A stretch of 64,000 nucleotides of DNA from Parapristionchus giblindavisi (taxonomy: Eukaryota > Nematoda > Chromadorea > Rhabditida > Diplogasteridae), in contig CALSFV010000399.1 in assembly GCA_943737045.1 (NCBI GenBank), forward strand, positions 148,846-212,845, written 5' to 3'. The first letter of the stretch is position 1. Every line of letters begins with the position of its first letter. Shown piece by piece: positions 1-12,588 of this stretch. The notes beneath the pieces are model-generated. The model had not been told where the DNA came from. It was given only the letters and a program-made list of their open reading frames with translations, and did not search any database. Both the position numbers and the translations under genes were made by a program.

Positions 1-633
1 GGCAACTTCAAGGACATTGGAACACCCATGTCGATTGGTACGGTATTCATTTTTTATTGATTGTTATTGATTTTTTGATTCCGATATTGTTTACTCCCGT
101 CGTACATCGTGTCGTGCACCCCATACGTGGGCACCACTGCCGCTAGCGGCAAAACACCCCCGATTTTTGGAACCCGACCCAACGATTTTCCAAAAAAATC
201 ACTCCAAATGACGTATAAATGTTCCATTTTTTTCTTCCAACCCCTCGATTTTGATTTCCAGCGGCAATGCCCGCCTACATCTGGTGCACCCTGTAGGATG
301 ACGGGTTTAAAGCAAAACTGTACATCGTCCTTCCTCACCGAGGTGCATGACATGATGGTCTCCGCAAGTCAAAAATACCGGATGATTGATTTTTTGTAGT
401 TTGTAGCCTAATTATCGATTTATTGATTTTACCTCTTACAGGAGGTGGCTCGCCCATACACGGTATGAACTTTGACGATCAGCCATCAGTCGACAGCGGA
501 GGTACGGTTACAGTATATCTGTTTATTGATTTTTATTTGAAATATTAATTATTCTCTGATTATTGATTGATTGATCCATTATGTTTACTTTTTCATCAAC
601 ACACGTTTCATTGTATACTGATGAATACGTATA

Positions 634-702
<69 letters not shown>

Positions 703-1405
703 GGTGCGGCAGCAGAAGACAAGAGTCCTCCTTCCAAGAAGTACAGATTGGAGGTGAGATTTTGGATTTTTTAACAATTTTTGAATAAATTTAGTGCTAA
801 TAATAATAATGTTAATAATAATGGTCCATACGTGGGCGGGGTACGTCACGAATGTGTATGGGACCGTGCAGAAATCGCAAATGAAGCGCTTTGTCACGCC
901 AACTATTATGAATATTATGATCGGCTAGTGTTATGCGAGTGGGAGAGTTTTCTTTTCGGTAGGTATCCTGCAAATGTGTATCGAAAACAGTCCATTATTA
1001 GTTGGTAAAAGATTTGATAGGAAACAAGGTGATTTGCGGTGCTACTGCTATTATGTAGACACGCTGTGCATCGTTGTCGCTGGTTCGATTCTGACAATTT
1101 AATACTAAAATAAATTGCTTATTATTGTTTTTTTCTTTTTCTGAAAACTGCTTTGCCAAGTCAATTTTTCTTATCTGCTAGTTGTAAAATATTAATTAGA
1201 CTTACGTTTTAATAGAGTGGCCGACTGCATAGGGCGCTTGCCTATCGAAAACTGGCAAGAATTAGTTCGTAGTAGATTTGAAAGGAAACAAGGTGATTTG
1301 CGGTGCTGCACTCAATATGACTTCACGCTGTACATAGTTGTTGCTGATGCTCCTTCCTGTGCAATGCATTCCACACTGAAAATAAATTATTTATTAATAT
1401 TAATA

Positions 1406-1444
<39 letters not shown>

Positions 1445-2141
1445 GTTGTTGTTCAGAATGCTGTCCATGGTGATGATGACAGGGCCGAGCGAGGAGGCGA
1501 AGGTCCCGAGCAAGGAGACGGAGGTCTCGAGCAAGGAGACGGAGGTCTCGAGCAAGGAGACGGAGGTCTCGAGCAAGGAGACGGAGGTCTCGAGCAAGGA
1601 GACGGAGGTCTCGAGCAAGGAGACGGAGGTCTCGAGCAAGGAGACGGAGGTCTCGAGCCGCAGAATATGCTCAACATAATCGCCTCCAAGATCCGCTCGA
1701 GTGAGGACGGAGAGGTTTGATCTTTAATCTTTAATCTTTAATCTTTAATTTTTGGTTCTTTGGTCTTTGAATATTTTTTAAACGTTGGTTAAGTAGTTGT
1801 GCTAGATCGATTAAACACTACCTCGTAGTTGATTGATTGGCTGAAAGCGATTGATGTATCAAGTGATGACTTTTGATGCTCCTCTGATCGTTGATCTCTA
1901 CCGTAACCCTGATCCACTACCGTAACCCTGATCCTCTACCGTAACCCTGATCATTCCCTGCTTGCAGATCATGTTCTCCGATCTGCTCACCAAGGGATCG
2001 ACGCGCAAGACTGCCGCCCAGAAGTTCAACAATCTGCTCGTGCTGACGAAGTGGCAGGCGGTGGACGTGGCCCAAGCGGAGCCCTACGGAGAGATCAGAA
2101 TCCGTCCGGGACCACAAATGGACGAAACCGCCGGTTCCTAA
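1..2141 (+). CDS. rad21: RAD21/SCC-1 cohesin kleisin, copy A (3' part only)
   Basis: This is the 3' end of a kleisin gene whose first 14 exons lie left of the window. Spliced exons by homology to the two complete downstream copies are 1-37, 442-501, 704-753, 1457-1714 and 1968-2141 (TAA). The last exon encodes the C-terminal winged helix of RAD21 (KTAAQKF...[20 protein letters not shown]), which binds the SMC1 ATPase head in known cohesin. Copy A differs from B and C in three ways. The exon at 704-753 is shortened and lacks the basic KKRKR run. Exon 1457-1714 corresponds to exons 18+19 of the other copies but has no intron. It also contains seven in-frame copies of EQGDGGL. The intron after the first exon holds a 162-bp MITE. 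All frames join without a stop, so this copy could be expressed; the coding status of its 5' half is unknown. Confidence 0.85.
122..283. mobile_element. MITE, CATACGTGGGC family (copy A intron)
   Basis: Starts CATACGTGGGCACC; the right end is degenerate. Flanked by the 8-bp duplication GTGCACCC (114-121 and 284-291). Confidence 0.8.
631..702. repeat. (TTA)n microsatellite (copy A intron)
   Basis: About 23 ATT/TTA units forming the polypyrimidine-poor 3' end of the intron, ending in the TAG acceptor. Confidence 0.9.
1503..1662 (+). repeat. Coding minisatellite, 21 bp x 7 (EQGDGGL)
   Basis: Unit GAGCAAGGAGACGGAGGTCTC is repeated seven times in frame within the penultimate exon of kleisin copy A. 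It is absent from copies B and C. Confidence 0.95.
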
Positions 2142-3102
2142 GAGTACTGTAGCTGTCTATTGATTTTTTGATTGATCAGCCGTTTATCTTGATTTTTGAT
2201 CACATTTGTTTTCCCATGTCATCCTTACAGTAGTTCTGCCTAATAGTACTGTAACTGTCTATTGATTGATTGGCCGTATAGCTTGATTTTCGATCAGATT
2301 TGTTTCCCCATGTCCTACTGTAGCGTATGCGTCCAATTCACTTATTGATTGATTTGATTCTTGATTTCTTTTCCCGTTTCCAATGTAGCTGTGTATTTGC
2401 CGCTAGGTACCTTCTGTACTATGCGATCTTTTTAACCGATTGATTGATTATCGATTAGTTACTGCTCCAAATTTGTACCGTAATCTGCTATATCGATTTT
2501 TGCCTTCAACAGAGATGTCTTTCTATAAGTATCGATTTTTTGCAGTCTCTGCTTGTACAGTATCATGCTATTTGTAATGCGATTTTTTTGTTTCATTGCA
2601 TCTCTTGAGATATTCTTTTGTTCGTATTCCTTTCCATTGGCATGCACACTTCGATTATCGATTTTCGACTGATCTACAATCATTCATTCACTTATCGATT
2701 TTTTTACAGAAAAATATTATTATTATTTATGCAATCCGCTTTTTGTTGTATGGCAACAGATTGATTTTCGAACTCGAAGTGTTCTTTTCATTTGTATACA
2801 TATGCATGATTCTTCAGCCTTTATCCTTTTTCCTTCTCATTATCCTCGATTGATTATCGATCTCCATGAACCACTCAGAATTACCGTATACCGTATAATC
2901 TACCGTACTCCCCCCATTATTGATTGATTGATTTATTGATTGATTATCTCACGTTGCCCGCTTGCTTACTAATCTCAGCTTTTTTGTATGTATTTCCCTT
3001 GCACTATATACCATATAACACCTTGAGATACAGATAAGATTATCGATTTTCGATAGTCCATCATTCATTTATCGATCTTTTATCGATTATCGATTTTTGT
3101 GT

Positions 3103-3108
3103 AATAAA
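3103..3108 (+). terminator. Candidate poly(A) signal of kleisin copy A
   Basis: AATAAA lies in the context TTTTTGTGTAATAAAGTAT, which is kept at the same relative place after all three kleisin copies. It is 962 bp past the stop, so a closer signal cannot be excluded. Confidence 0.35.
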
Positions 3109-3389
3109 GTATATGATAAGATATCAGATGACACTGCAATGGTCGCTTGTACCGATGGTTATCGTATAAATTGTTTCATTTTATTCGCATTTTCCACAAC
3201 CAGGCGAAATCTTGTATCACATTCCCTAATTATAAGTATTCGGTTGTGCTATGTTTATGTTAATCTTCTTATTGTTAGTTCTATATAATTCTTTCTTAAA
3301 AATTTTGCAACACAACCCACTTTTACTCTTTCTCTTTGTCTCTTTCCTTATAATATCATCATATGCCCATTTATCGTATATCATATGTC

Positions 3390-3850
3390 CGTCTTTCTCC
3401 CTCTCCTCATTCCCTCTCTCTATTCCTCTCCCTCTATCTCCCTCTCCTTTTTCCAATGTCTCCCTGATTCCTATGTCTCCCTCTCTCTTTATTCCCTGTC
3501 TCTCCCTCCTTATTCCCTATCTCTCCCTCTCCTTATTCCTGTCTCTCTCTCTTTATGACCCTCCCTCTCACCATTCTTTTCTCGTCTCCTTCTCCCACTC
3601 CATCGCGCACACTCCACTCTACCTCTACCTCTTGAAACATCTCCTCTGTCTTTTTATAAGTACTGTACGGCTAGACTTGCTGTGGGTTACTGTAACTTGT
3701 GTGAGTGTAGGATTACTGTAAGGACAGTGTAGTGTGTGTTGCTTGTAGTCCCTTCATGCCCTCTTTATCATTCTTCAATGATATCTTGATCAAGCACCGA
3801 CAAATTTATTTGCATTGGTATTGTTGATATTATTACTCGGGTGCTACTGC
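3390..3850 (+). promoter_or_regulatory. Upstream block shared by kleisin genes and R1
   Basis: A CT-rich tract is followed by CCGTACGGCTAG-like and TTACTGTAACTTGTGT words and GTGTTGCTTG. The same order of words recurs at about 13000-13440, upstream of copy C, and at about 31540-32090, about 0.6 kb upstream of R1. Its role is unknown; a shared promoter or an old duplication edge are both possible. Confidence 0.4.
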
Positions 3851-4933
3851 AGAACACCGTAAGAGTCCAAGAGGGTGGGGGGGGGGGGGATTTAAAAAAA
3901 AAATTAGGAAAGGGTCTCATATTAAAAATAATAATAACTTATGCACTACAAGGATAAATTATAATAGCGAATAGTTGATATCGTGATGAATTACATAAAA
4001 TACGATGCCACTGATATTAGGCTTATGGATATCAATCAATCAATTTATTCATTTCAAGTAGAATACTAGATGATGGGGCTGATGGGTATATTAGTATGCA
4101 ATCAAAGTTGAAAGGCGATAGAGTGAGAGATCACACAATCGAGATGGGAATATGGGCCCAATCGCGATACGAGCTATCAATCGCAGCCACTGGGTACGAA
4201 AGGGGCCGGGACGCTAGATTTACTATTGTGACATCCACCTTACCTATTGCACAACCATATTCTCTCATCATTAGCCCAGTTACATTTCCATACTAGGCAG
4301 CGATGATTTCTTAGTTGATTTTCTTTTATTTTTATAATATTATAGCATAAAAACATATCCCTAGCTATTTTGACTCTCTCGGCTCTGACAACACTCTCTC
4401 GCTTTCTGTGTTTACGAGAGAATGTCGAACGAGAGGATATACTGTATAAGCTTCTCTGGCGTTCAAATCGGTTCAATTTTTTCGCGGGTGTTTACTGTTT
4501 TCATGACGCTGTCTTGTATCATTCACTCGTTTTATTGCCAAAATCTATGCTTAATTAGTTTAATAGTACGAGATCACTTTTGTTTGACCACAACAGAGAA
4601 CGCTTTTTTCCACTTAATATTCATTAAACGATTTCTAAACCCAAATTTGTGCTTAAACTCTTGATCATTGTAATACGCTACGTTGTTCTTTTACACTTTT
4701 ATTGAGTATTTATTTAAATAATATTCACTCTTTTTATTGCCAAATCTACGCTTAATTAGTTAAATAGCACGATATCACTCTTGCTTGACCACCATGAGAA
4801 CACTTTTTTCCACCTATTATTCATTAAACTATGTCTAAACTCAAACGCTCGATCCGCGTCTTTCGCTACGTTGTTCTTTTATTTACGTAGTTCTTTTATT
4901 AAGTATTTATTTAAATAATTAATTTAAGCGAGT

Positions 4934-7447
4934 ATGTTCTATGCTCAATTTGTGCTATCGAAGAAGGGCCCGTTGGCTAAGATCTGGCTCGCGGCCCATT
5001 GGGAGAAGAAATTGAGCAAGGCGCAGATCTACGAGACCAACATCCAAGATGCGGTCGACGAAATCAAGCAGCCCAAGGTACATTCTACTTTATAATTGAT
5101 TGTAATTATATTCACTATGATATCAACCATAGGTGGGCGCGTGAAAACGAATTCTTTTTGCCCACAGCCTTGCCTGCCCTTGCAGGGCCTTGCGCATAGC
5201 CTTGTATAGCAAAAGTTGGAAAATTTCCAGTGAAATTTGCTAAAAAATGGCCATGCGCATAGCCTTGCCTTACAATTCCCCGGTTTGCGCACAGCCTTTC
5301 CCCCAGCGTGCCCACCTATGATATCAACATATTTATTGAGTTTTACTGAGCATCAATCTTCTATGTTATATTATCTGTATTTCCTGTACTGTACTGTGAA
5401 CATATGATTGATATACTATAATGTAGTTAACATTAACATATATTCAGGTCAAAATCGCACTTCGCACCACCGGTCATCTGCTGCTCGGAATCGTGAGAAT
5501 TCATTCGAAGAAGACCAAGTACCTCCTAGCTGACTGCAACGAGGCTTTCTTCAAGGTGACTTATCATTTATAACTTGGTTCAATTCACATTTTCAAAACT
5601 GCTAACTGACTGTTGTTATAAACTGACGTTATTTCGCTAAAACTGCTTGTTTTCGCTTTTTTGTCTCTTCGTCTTCGAAATCCGCAAAGTAACCGATTTT
5701 AAAAGCAAAGTAATGTATAAAGTAACTTGTACCCCCTGCTCTAAAATAATCTAAAAGCCAATGGAATGCTGTGAAGAATATTATCTAATATTATTTATTT
5801 ATTTATTTATTTATTTATTACAGATCAAAGAGGCCTTCCGTTCTGGTCGACTCGAGTTGACCGAAGACACGTACGAAGCACCAAAGAATGCGATCACATT
5901 ACCTGAGGTAGTATTTGTATTTATTTATTTATTTAATCTATCTTAATTAATTATTTTATCATATTTACTCAATAAATATGACAGCAAGTGCTATGCTTGA
6001 AATAAATAACATATTGATTTCATCTTCTTCAGAAAATACGATAAGATAAATGATTATTGTTTTTAAATGTTACAAAATGAGATAATAATCCATCATAGGT
6101 GTGCACCATGGACAATCTCATGGACAATCTCCTTCTTCCGGAACTCGGCGATCTCGACTTTGGTCAGCAGATCCAGATAAATCAGGTGGGATTATTGCTT
6201 TATTTATTGATTTATTGATTGATATTATTGATTTATCGATTGATATTATTGATTTATCGATTGATGTTACTGATCATAGGTCGAAAAGTATGGTACAGAG
6301 TACCAAGCCTGACCGCATTTTGAGCCAAAGTTTAACAAAAATCGAAAAACCGCATTTTGAAAATGTGCAACCTAGCTATTCGACCTATGGGTTTATTGAT
6401 TGCCCCCCTCTTCATCATCAGAGCCGCCCTCTTGAATAAACGTGTTAAACACGGAAATTGAACTGAAAATTATTGATTGTTAAAGTGTGGATTTTTCATT
6501 AATCCATCTGGAAAGCAATGGCGGAGCGCTAATGATTGACTGGGGGAGTTAAACAGATGATTGGGGCAAATATCGACTGATTATTGATTGATTATCGATT
6601 GATTCTGAGATAATTTGATTGATCTTTGCAGTCTCGAGTCGACGACATCACCCTCAAGGACGACTTCTGCAACGACAGCAGCACCAGTGTCTTAGGTGGC
6701 TACGACTTTGGAGTGAGTTGATCGTCATTCTTACTGTCTTGCTGTTGTTCGAGTGATATAATAGTGTTGAAACGTGCATTCAACTGTATTTGTACCCATG
6801 AAAGGTCGTCATTTTTAGCTTCCTTTTTTATCAAGTGGCCTAAAATGGGCCTTATATAGTGGGTCAGTCCTCGCATTGCGAGGGTATCGCAAAGTATCAT
6901 ATTTGTACCTTTATATTGTGATTAATTTCATTGACTAGAGTGTTGTTGTGGGAGTGATGTAATACTACTGAAAAGTGTATTCAACCGGTTGCCTCGGGGA
7001 ATTTTAGTTTGAATTATCTAAAATATCTTTGAAGTGAAGCTTTCGAGCTAACTATACCAATTCCGATTTACAATAATAATAATAATTTATTATTTGTTTC
7101 TCTAGACAGGATACTATATTTAAAACATTGATTTGAATATATGTGAAAATAAATAAATATTTATAAATAAATAAATGAAATATTTAAGACGGACGATTTC
7201 GGCGATGGTGGCATGGGCAGTCACTGCGACAGTCTGGCTGACTTCGATATCACTGAAGAGGACATGGAGATGGCTCGAAGAGATGCCGGTACGTACTTTC
7301 TTTTGGCATTACATAATAATAATAATAATAATATTTTTTGTAGACGCCTCCCGTTCGCTGCTTTCCGACCGTCTCCGTGAGCAGACCCCGTGCGTGGAGG
7401 GTAGACAGGTATGCTATCAACCGTTATTATTATTATTGTTATTATTA

Positions 7448-7479
<32 letters not shown>

Positions 7480-9604
7480 TTAGGCGCCCGGTGAGGCGCT
7501 CTTCGGTGACGATGATGACTACGGTGATGGAGGAGCGGGAGCTGACGATCATCATGATCATCAGCTGCAGCAGGATGACAGTCAGTGCATTTGCTTATTT
7601 CTAACAATATTCTTTGGAAATTGGTACGAAATGATAATATTGATTCGGCGAGGCCATAACATGGGTGCTATCCAACGAAAATAACCTGTTTAATTGGAAT
7701 CTACAACACAGTTTTTGAATCTTTTACTAAAACGCTAAGAAAAGTTTCGTGTGAAATCGATATTTTGATGATTTGCATATTGCTAACAATATTCTTTTTA
7801 AATTGGTCAGTATTGATTCGATGAAGCACGATTCTCTATCGCACACTGTGGATTTTGAATGTTTTTTCTCACTAAAAACGCTAAGAAAAGTTTCGTGCTG
7901 TCGATAAGGTTTTAAGAAATCGATATTTTGTCAAACTTGAGTATTGTATATTGAAAGAATATCGGAATCTGAATTCTCATGCCAAAGATTACTGTATCGG
8001 CAAAGATTACTGTATGATTTCCAGTGTTCATGGACCATCAATCGATCGGTGGATCGATCGCCGGTGACGCCATGGATGTCGACGGTTTCCCCGTAGGATC
8101 GCACGCAGGCAGCGTTGTCCCAGGTACGGTATAGCTATCGATCGATTGGAGATTTTATTGATTGATTTTGCTTTAAATTCTCGTGTTGCAGAAGATCAGC
8201 GTTCAATCATTGACGCGCCCGACTCATCGTTTGCCCTCGAGCCTCTCGAAGCTATCGCTGCTGAGAAGGTATTATCGATTGAAATTATGGATTGATCAGT
8301 ATACGGTATTGTCGATTGATCGTTATACGGTATTATCGATTGATCAGTAAACAGTGTGATTGATTGATTATCGATCAATAACTGAGAATAAAAGCGTTGT
8401 CTTTGATCTCATAATGTTCTAGAAATCCGCGTGATCATTCGAATAGAAAGGGTTTAGCGCACATTTAATACGTTGCATGGCAGCCGTTTTATCCTCCTGA
8501 TCAATGACTGTTTTTTCAATCGATAGATAATCTACACGATTAGTCAATCAATAATCATCGCCTAATCGATCGATAATTGATCTTTGATCTTTGATCTCGT
8601 TGTAGGCGACTCGTCAGCGTCGCAGACGTCGTCTCATCATTGACGACCAGAAGAACATCTCGGGAGAGGAGATGAAGCAGAACATGGCTGACTATCGGTT
8701 GGTGGTGGATTATTGATTTTTTGTGTGGATTATTGATTTTTTTCAATTATTGATTTGTGGGTTATTTATTTGAGGATTATTGATTTTTTGTCTGGATTAT
8801 TGATTTTTGTGTGGATTATTGCAAAAACATCGACACAATTCATAACTAGATTTTTGAGAGTCAAAGAATTATTCCGTGAAATTATTTATACGGAATAAAA
8901 GAATAAAATTGACAATATAGTGCGGTTTATTCTTATTCTTATTTATTTTCCCAGTTTTTGAAAAAAAAACATGAACAACGGAAGAAACGAGCTATATGGG
9001 AGCCGTTTAAATACAATCAGAGTTTAGAAGTTTAAAGATTTTTGTCGTTCACAATGAAGTATTCTTGCTTGCAGTGACACCCTGCAGCCTCTCGATCTGG
9101 CCCCGCCCACCCGTCGACTCATGCGTCTCAAGGAGAGCGGCAATGTAGAGAAGGTGGGTCTCCTGAACACCCTTTGTAGTTTGTAGCTTGATACCTAGTG
9201 ATACTCCAGTATTTGTGTAGTCTGATTTATTTATCGTACACCACTAGGGTGCTTCTTCAAGTACTATATGTTCGAGTGTAGATAAATTATGTGGAATGTC
9301 AAAATATCAAAATTATTATGGTCTCATGGTTCGGTATTGTAGCTCTTCCACCTTCCCGGCAGTTCGTTCGTGAAGAACAAGAGTCTGATCAGAGTAAGAT
9401 TTAATATTTATAATAATAATAATAATAATAATTTTATTTGTTTTTTTTCTTCGGTCGGCAGTGCACCCCGTGGTTTAATGTTTCGTGCACAGCCTATTTT
9501 TCGATTTCTCATTTCATTGGTGATTTCATTATGTAATCCATCCAAGCTGCCTACAACTTATTAGCTTGCAACAATTTTACTTGATATTTGATTATTTTAA
9601 TCAA

Positions 9605-9661
<57 letters not shown>

Positions 9662-11224
9662 CATTATTACAGCAATACCAATCGAAACTCACCTTCACCT
9701 GTCGTCAATCGTTCGCCACTGGCCCCTCCGGGAACATGCTCGACGAATCGATAGAGGACATCAGACGAGACCTCGACTACGATGATAACATTGAGGATGC
9801 CGAGGATCGATCCACCATTGTGAGTGTACGGTAGATGCGGTGTACGGTAGGGGATGATATTGATTAATGAACCCGACAATTTGATTACGGTATGCGGTAG
9901 GAGATGATATTGATTGCCCCACTATTGTGATTACGGTATAAGGTGTACGGTAGGGATGATATTGATTGATGGACCTACGAATGAGTACAGTGTCTGTATG
10001 CATTGTTAAAACCATACGTGGGCAGTTCAATTTTGAATGAAAAACACTGAAGAGGTATAAAATTTTGCCAAAATTCACTCGAAAATCATACATTTTCGGC
10101 GCCCTCACCGAATTATTTTTATACAGTGGTTTTTATACAGTTCTTTCACTTTAAGAAATGAGCTTTATATAGTGGGTCGACCCTGAAAATGAGCCTATGT
10201 AGTGGGTCAATCCTCACTTTGTGAGGGTATGAAAATGTATGCTCGAAAATGAATTTTTTGCGCCCGACCTACCCGATTTCAAGTTCCAGTGACAAAGGTT
10301 GTCCATGTATGATTAAAACGCTTAATCATTCTTATTCCTTCTTTTAGTTCGGCGGTGGAGCCATCGATGACTTTGACGATGGCAACTTCATGGACATTGG
10401 ACCGCCCATGTCGATTGGTACGGTATTCATTTTGTTATTGATCGTTATTGATTTTCTAACTCCTCTGTTATTTTTGACTTGCGGCGTGCACCGCGGTGTA
10501 CACCTTCTTTCCACACCGAGGTGCATGATACGGTGGACGCCGCGAGTCGAAAATACCGGAGGATTGATTTGATCTGTAGTTTGGAGTCTGATTATCGATT
10601 TATTGATTTTACAGGAGGCGGCTCGCCCATGCACGATATGGACTTTGACGATCAGCCGTCGGTCGGCAGCGGAGGTACGGTTATAGAATACCTGTGTTTA
10701 TTGATTTTTTATTTGAATTATTAAATATTCTCTGATGATTGATTGAATTTTTAAATATTCTCTGATTATTGATTGAATTATTAAATATTCTCTGATTATT
10801 GATTGATTTGATCAGGTGCGGCTGCGCCTGAAGAGATGAGTCCCCCGGAGAAGAAGAGAAAGCGCGGAGATGCGAGCAAGATGGAGGTGGGATTTTAGAT
10901 TTTTAAAGGATTTTTGAATAAATTACATGCTAATTATGCTAATAAAAGTGCACACGTGGGCGGGGTACGTCACGAGTATGTGTGGGACTGCGATGAGTCA
11001 CAAATGATGCGCGTTGTTAAGGCAAATATTATGAGTATTCTAAAGTAGCTAGCTTTATGCGAGTGGGAGAGTTTTCTTTTCGGTAGGTATCCTGCAAATG
11101 TGTATCGAAAACAGGCATTTATTAGTTGGTAGAAGATTTGGTAGAAAACAAGGTGATTTGCGGTGCTGCGCTCAATATGACTTCACGCTGTACATTGTGC
11201 AATGCATTCCATTCTAAAAATTAA

Positions 11225-11256
<32 letters not shown>

Positions 11257-12040
11257 GATTATTATTATTATTGTTGTTCAGAAGACGCTCGATGACGATG
11301 ATGACAAGGCCGAGCATGGAGACGAGGATCACAGGTAATTTATTTTATTTATTTATTTATTTATTTATTATGCTAATTGTATCATTGCTCATCTGACTTA
11401 TTGTTAAGTCTAATATGATTTTTTTTTAATTTAGAAAATTATTATTGTTTGACGTAATTGTACAAAATAGATTGATGTTCGTAATTTTCTTTTTTTTTAA
11501 TAATTTGTTATGCAGATGGACAAAGCGCACGCAGAATGTGCTCAACACCATCGCCACGAAGATCAGAAGCAGTGAGGATGGAGAGGTTTGATCTTTGATC
11601 TTTGGTCTTTAATCTTTAATTTTTGATTCTTTGGTCTTTGAATATTTTTTAAACTTTGGTTAAGTGGTTACCATGCTAGTGCTAGATCGATTACTACCTC
11701 GTAGTTGATTGATTGGTTGAAATTGATTGATGTCTAATACTACTTTTCTCATTGATTACTGCCCTGATCGTTGATCTGCACCGTATCCCTGATCCTCTAC
11801 CGTAACCCTGATCCACTACCGTAACCCTGATCCTCTACCGTAACCCTGATCCTTCCCTGCTTGCAGATCATGTTCTCCGACCTTCTCACGAAGGGATCGA
11901 CGCGCAAGACTGCCGCCCAGAAGTTCTACACCCTCCTAGTGCTGACGAAGTGGCAGGCAGTGGACGTGGCCCAAGCGGAGCCCTACGGAGAGATCAGAAT
12001 CCGTCCGGGACCACAAATGGACGAAACCGCCGCTTCCTAA
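4934..12040 (+). CDS. rad21: RAD21/SCC-1 cohesin kleisin, copy B (complete, 602 aa)
   Basis: RAD21 is the alpha-kleisin that bridges SMC3 and SMC1 and holds sister chromatids until separase cuts it. Twenty exons: 4934-5077, 5448-5555, 5824-5907, 6099-6185, 6632-6712, 7189-7288, 7344-7408, 7484-7580, 8025-8123, 8192-8268, 8606-8697, 9075-9153, 9343-9393, 9673-9819, 10348-10417, 10615-10674, 10816-10886, 11282-11334, 11516-11585, 11867-12040. Residues 1-112 are the conserved N-terminal domain ([37 protein letters not shown]). Candidate separase sites of ExxR type are at residues 195-198 (EMAR) and 416-419 (EDIR), in the same relative places as the two sites of vertebrate RAD21. A KKRKR run at 493-497 may be a nuclear signal. 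Residues 522-602 form the C-terminal winged helix. Length is close to that of animal RAD21. Start chosen because MFYAQ is the universal kleisin start. All introns are GT-AG and the frame is open throughout. Confidence 0.95.
5128..5320. mobile_element. MITE, CATAGGTGGGCG family (copy B intron 1)
   Basis: 193 bp, ends CATAGGTGGGCGCG and GCGTGCCCACCTATG, flanked by the 8-bp duplication ATATCAAC. It is also present in copy C, so it predates that duplication. Confidence 0.85.
6275..6389. mobile_element. MITE, CATAGGTCGAAAAG family (copy B intron 4)
   Basis: 115 bp, CATAGGTCGAAAAGTATG to CTATTCGACCTATG, shared with copy C. No clear target duplication remains. Confidence 0.65.
9605..9661. repeat. 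(TTA)n microsatellite (copy B intron 13)
   Basis: Uninterrupted ATT units just before the exon 14 acceptor. Confidence 0.9.
10013..10311. mobile_element. MITE, CATACGTGGGC family, interrupted (copy B intron 14)
   Basis: Begins CATACGTGGGC, ends GTCCATGTATG, with near-identical 8-bp flanks GTTAAAAC/ATTAAAAC. It is split by another MITE at 10087-10241. It is absent from copy C at the same intron. Confidence 0.8.
10087..10241. mobile_element. MITE, CATACATTTTC family, nested
   Basis: 155 bp, CATACATTTTCGGCG to GAAAATGTATG, flanked by a perfect 9-bp duplication CTCGAAAAT. It lies inside the 10013-10311 element. Confidence 0.85.
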
Positions 12041-12582
12041 GCGTAATGTATCTTCCGTTTATTGATCTTTTGATTGATCAGTTGTATAGTTTGATTATCG
12101 ATCACATCTACTTTCCCCATGTCCTATGCGTACTGTAACTGTCTCCCGCATGTCCTACTGTAGCGTATACGTCCAATTCACTTATTGATTGATTTGATTC
12201 TTGATTTCTTTTCCCGTTTCCAATGTAGCTGTGTAATTACCGCTCGGTACCTTCTGTACTATGCGATATTTATTAACCGATTGATTGATTATCGATTACT
12301 TACTGCTCCAAATTTGTACCGTAATCTGCTATATCGATTTTTGCCTTCAACAGAAACGTCTAGATATAAGTATCGATTTTTGCAGTCTCTGCTTGAACAT
12401 ACTACACTTTCTTGTACAGTATCATGCTATTTATAATGCGATTTATATTTTTTTGTTTCCTTGCATCTCTTGAGATATTCTTTTGTTCGTATATCTTTCC
12501 ATTGCCTTGCACACTTCGATTATCGATTTTCGACTGATCTACACCATTCATTCATTCATTTATCGATTATCGATTTTTGTGT

Positions 12583-12588
12583 AATAAA
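12583..12588 (+). terminator. Candidate poly(A) signal of kleisin copy B
   Basis: AATAAA in the same conserved context as after copy A, 543 bp past the TAA. Confidence 0.35.

Larger units (their letters stand above)
2142..4933. other. Intergenic region A-B
   Basis: The first 1.1 kb matches the 3' flanks of copies B and C. From about 3286 it matches the sequence upstream of copy C. Between 3390 and 3600 lies a pyrimidine-rich tract. Apart from a candidate poly(A) signal at 3103 I see no gene; short open frames here are low-complexity. Confidence 0.6.

Noticed and set aside
631..702. CRISPR-like array or satellite
   Set aside because: Simple trinucleotide runs without spacers; the splice signals show a eukaryotic genome.
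523..897. Frames with long Asn, Tyr or Ile runs
   Set aside because: They are translations of TTA/AAT microsatellites in introns on either strand.
3251..3721. Open frame rich in Ser, Leu and Pro with a membrane-like look
   Set aside because: It lies in a CT-rich intergenic tract duplicated upstream of other genes, with indels between copies that break the frame.
4422..4664. 80-residue frame repeated exactly upstream of copy C (13983-14225)
   Set aside because: It is identical only because the whole spacer was recently duplicated; no start context, homology or third copy supports a gene.
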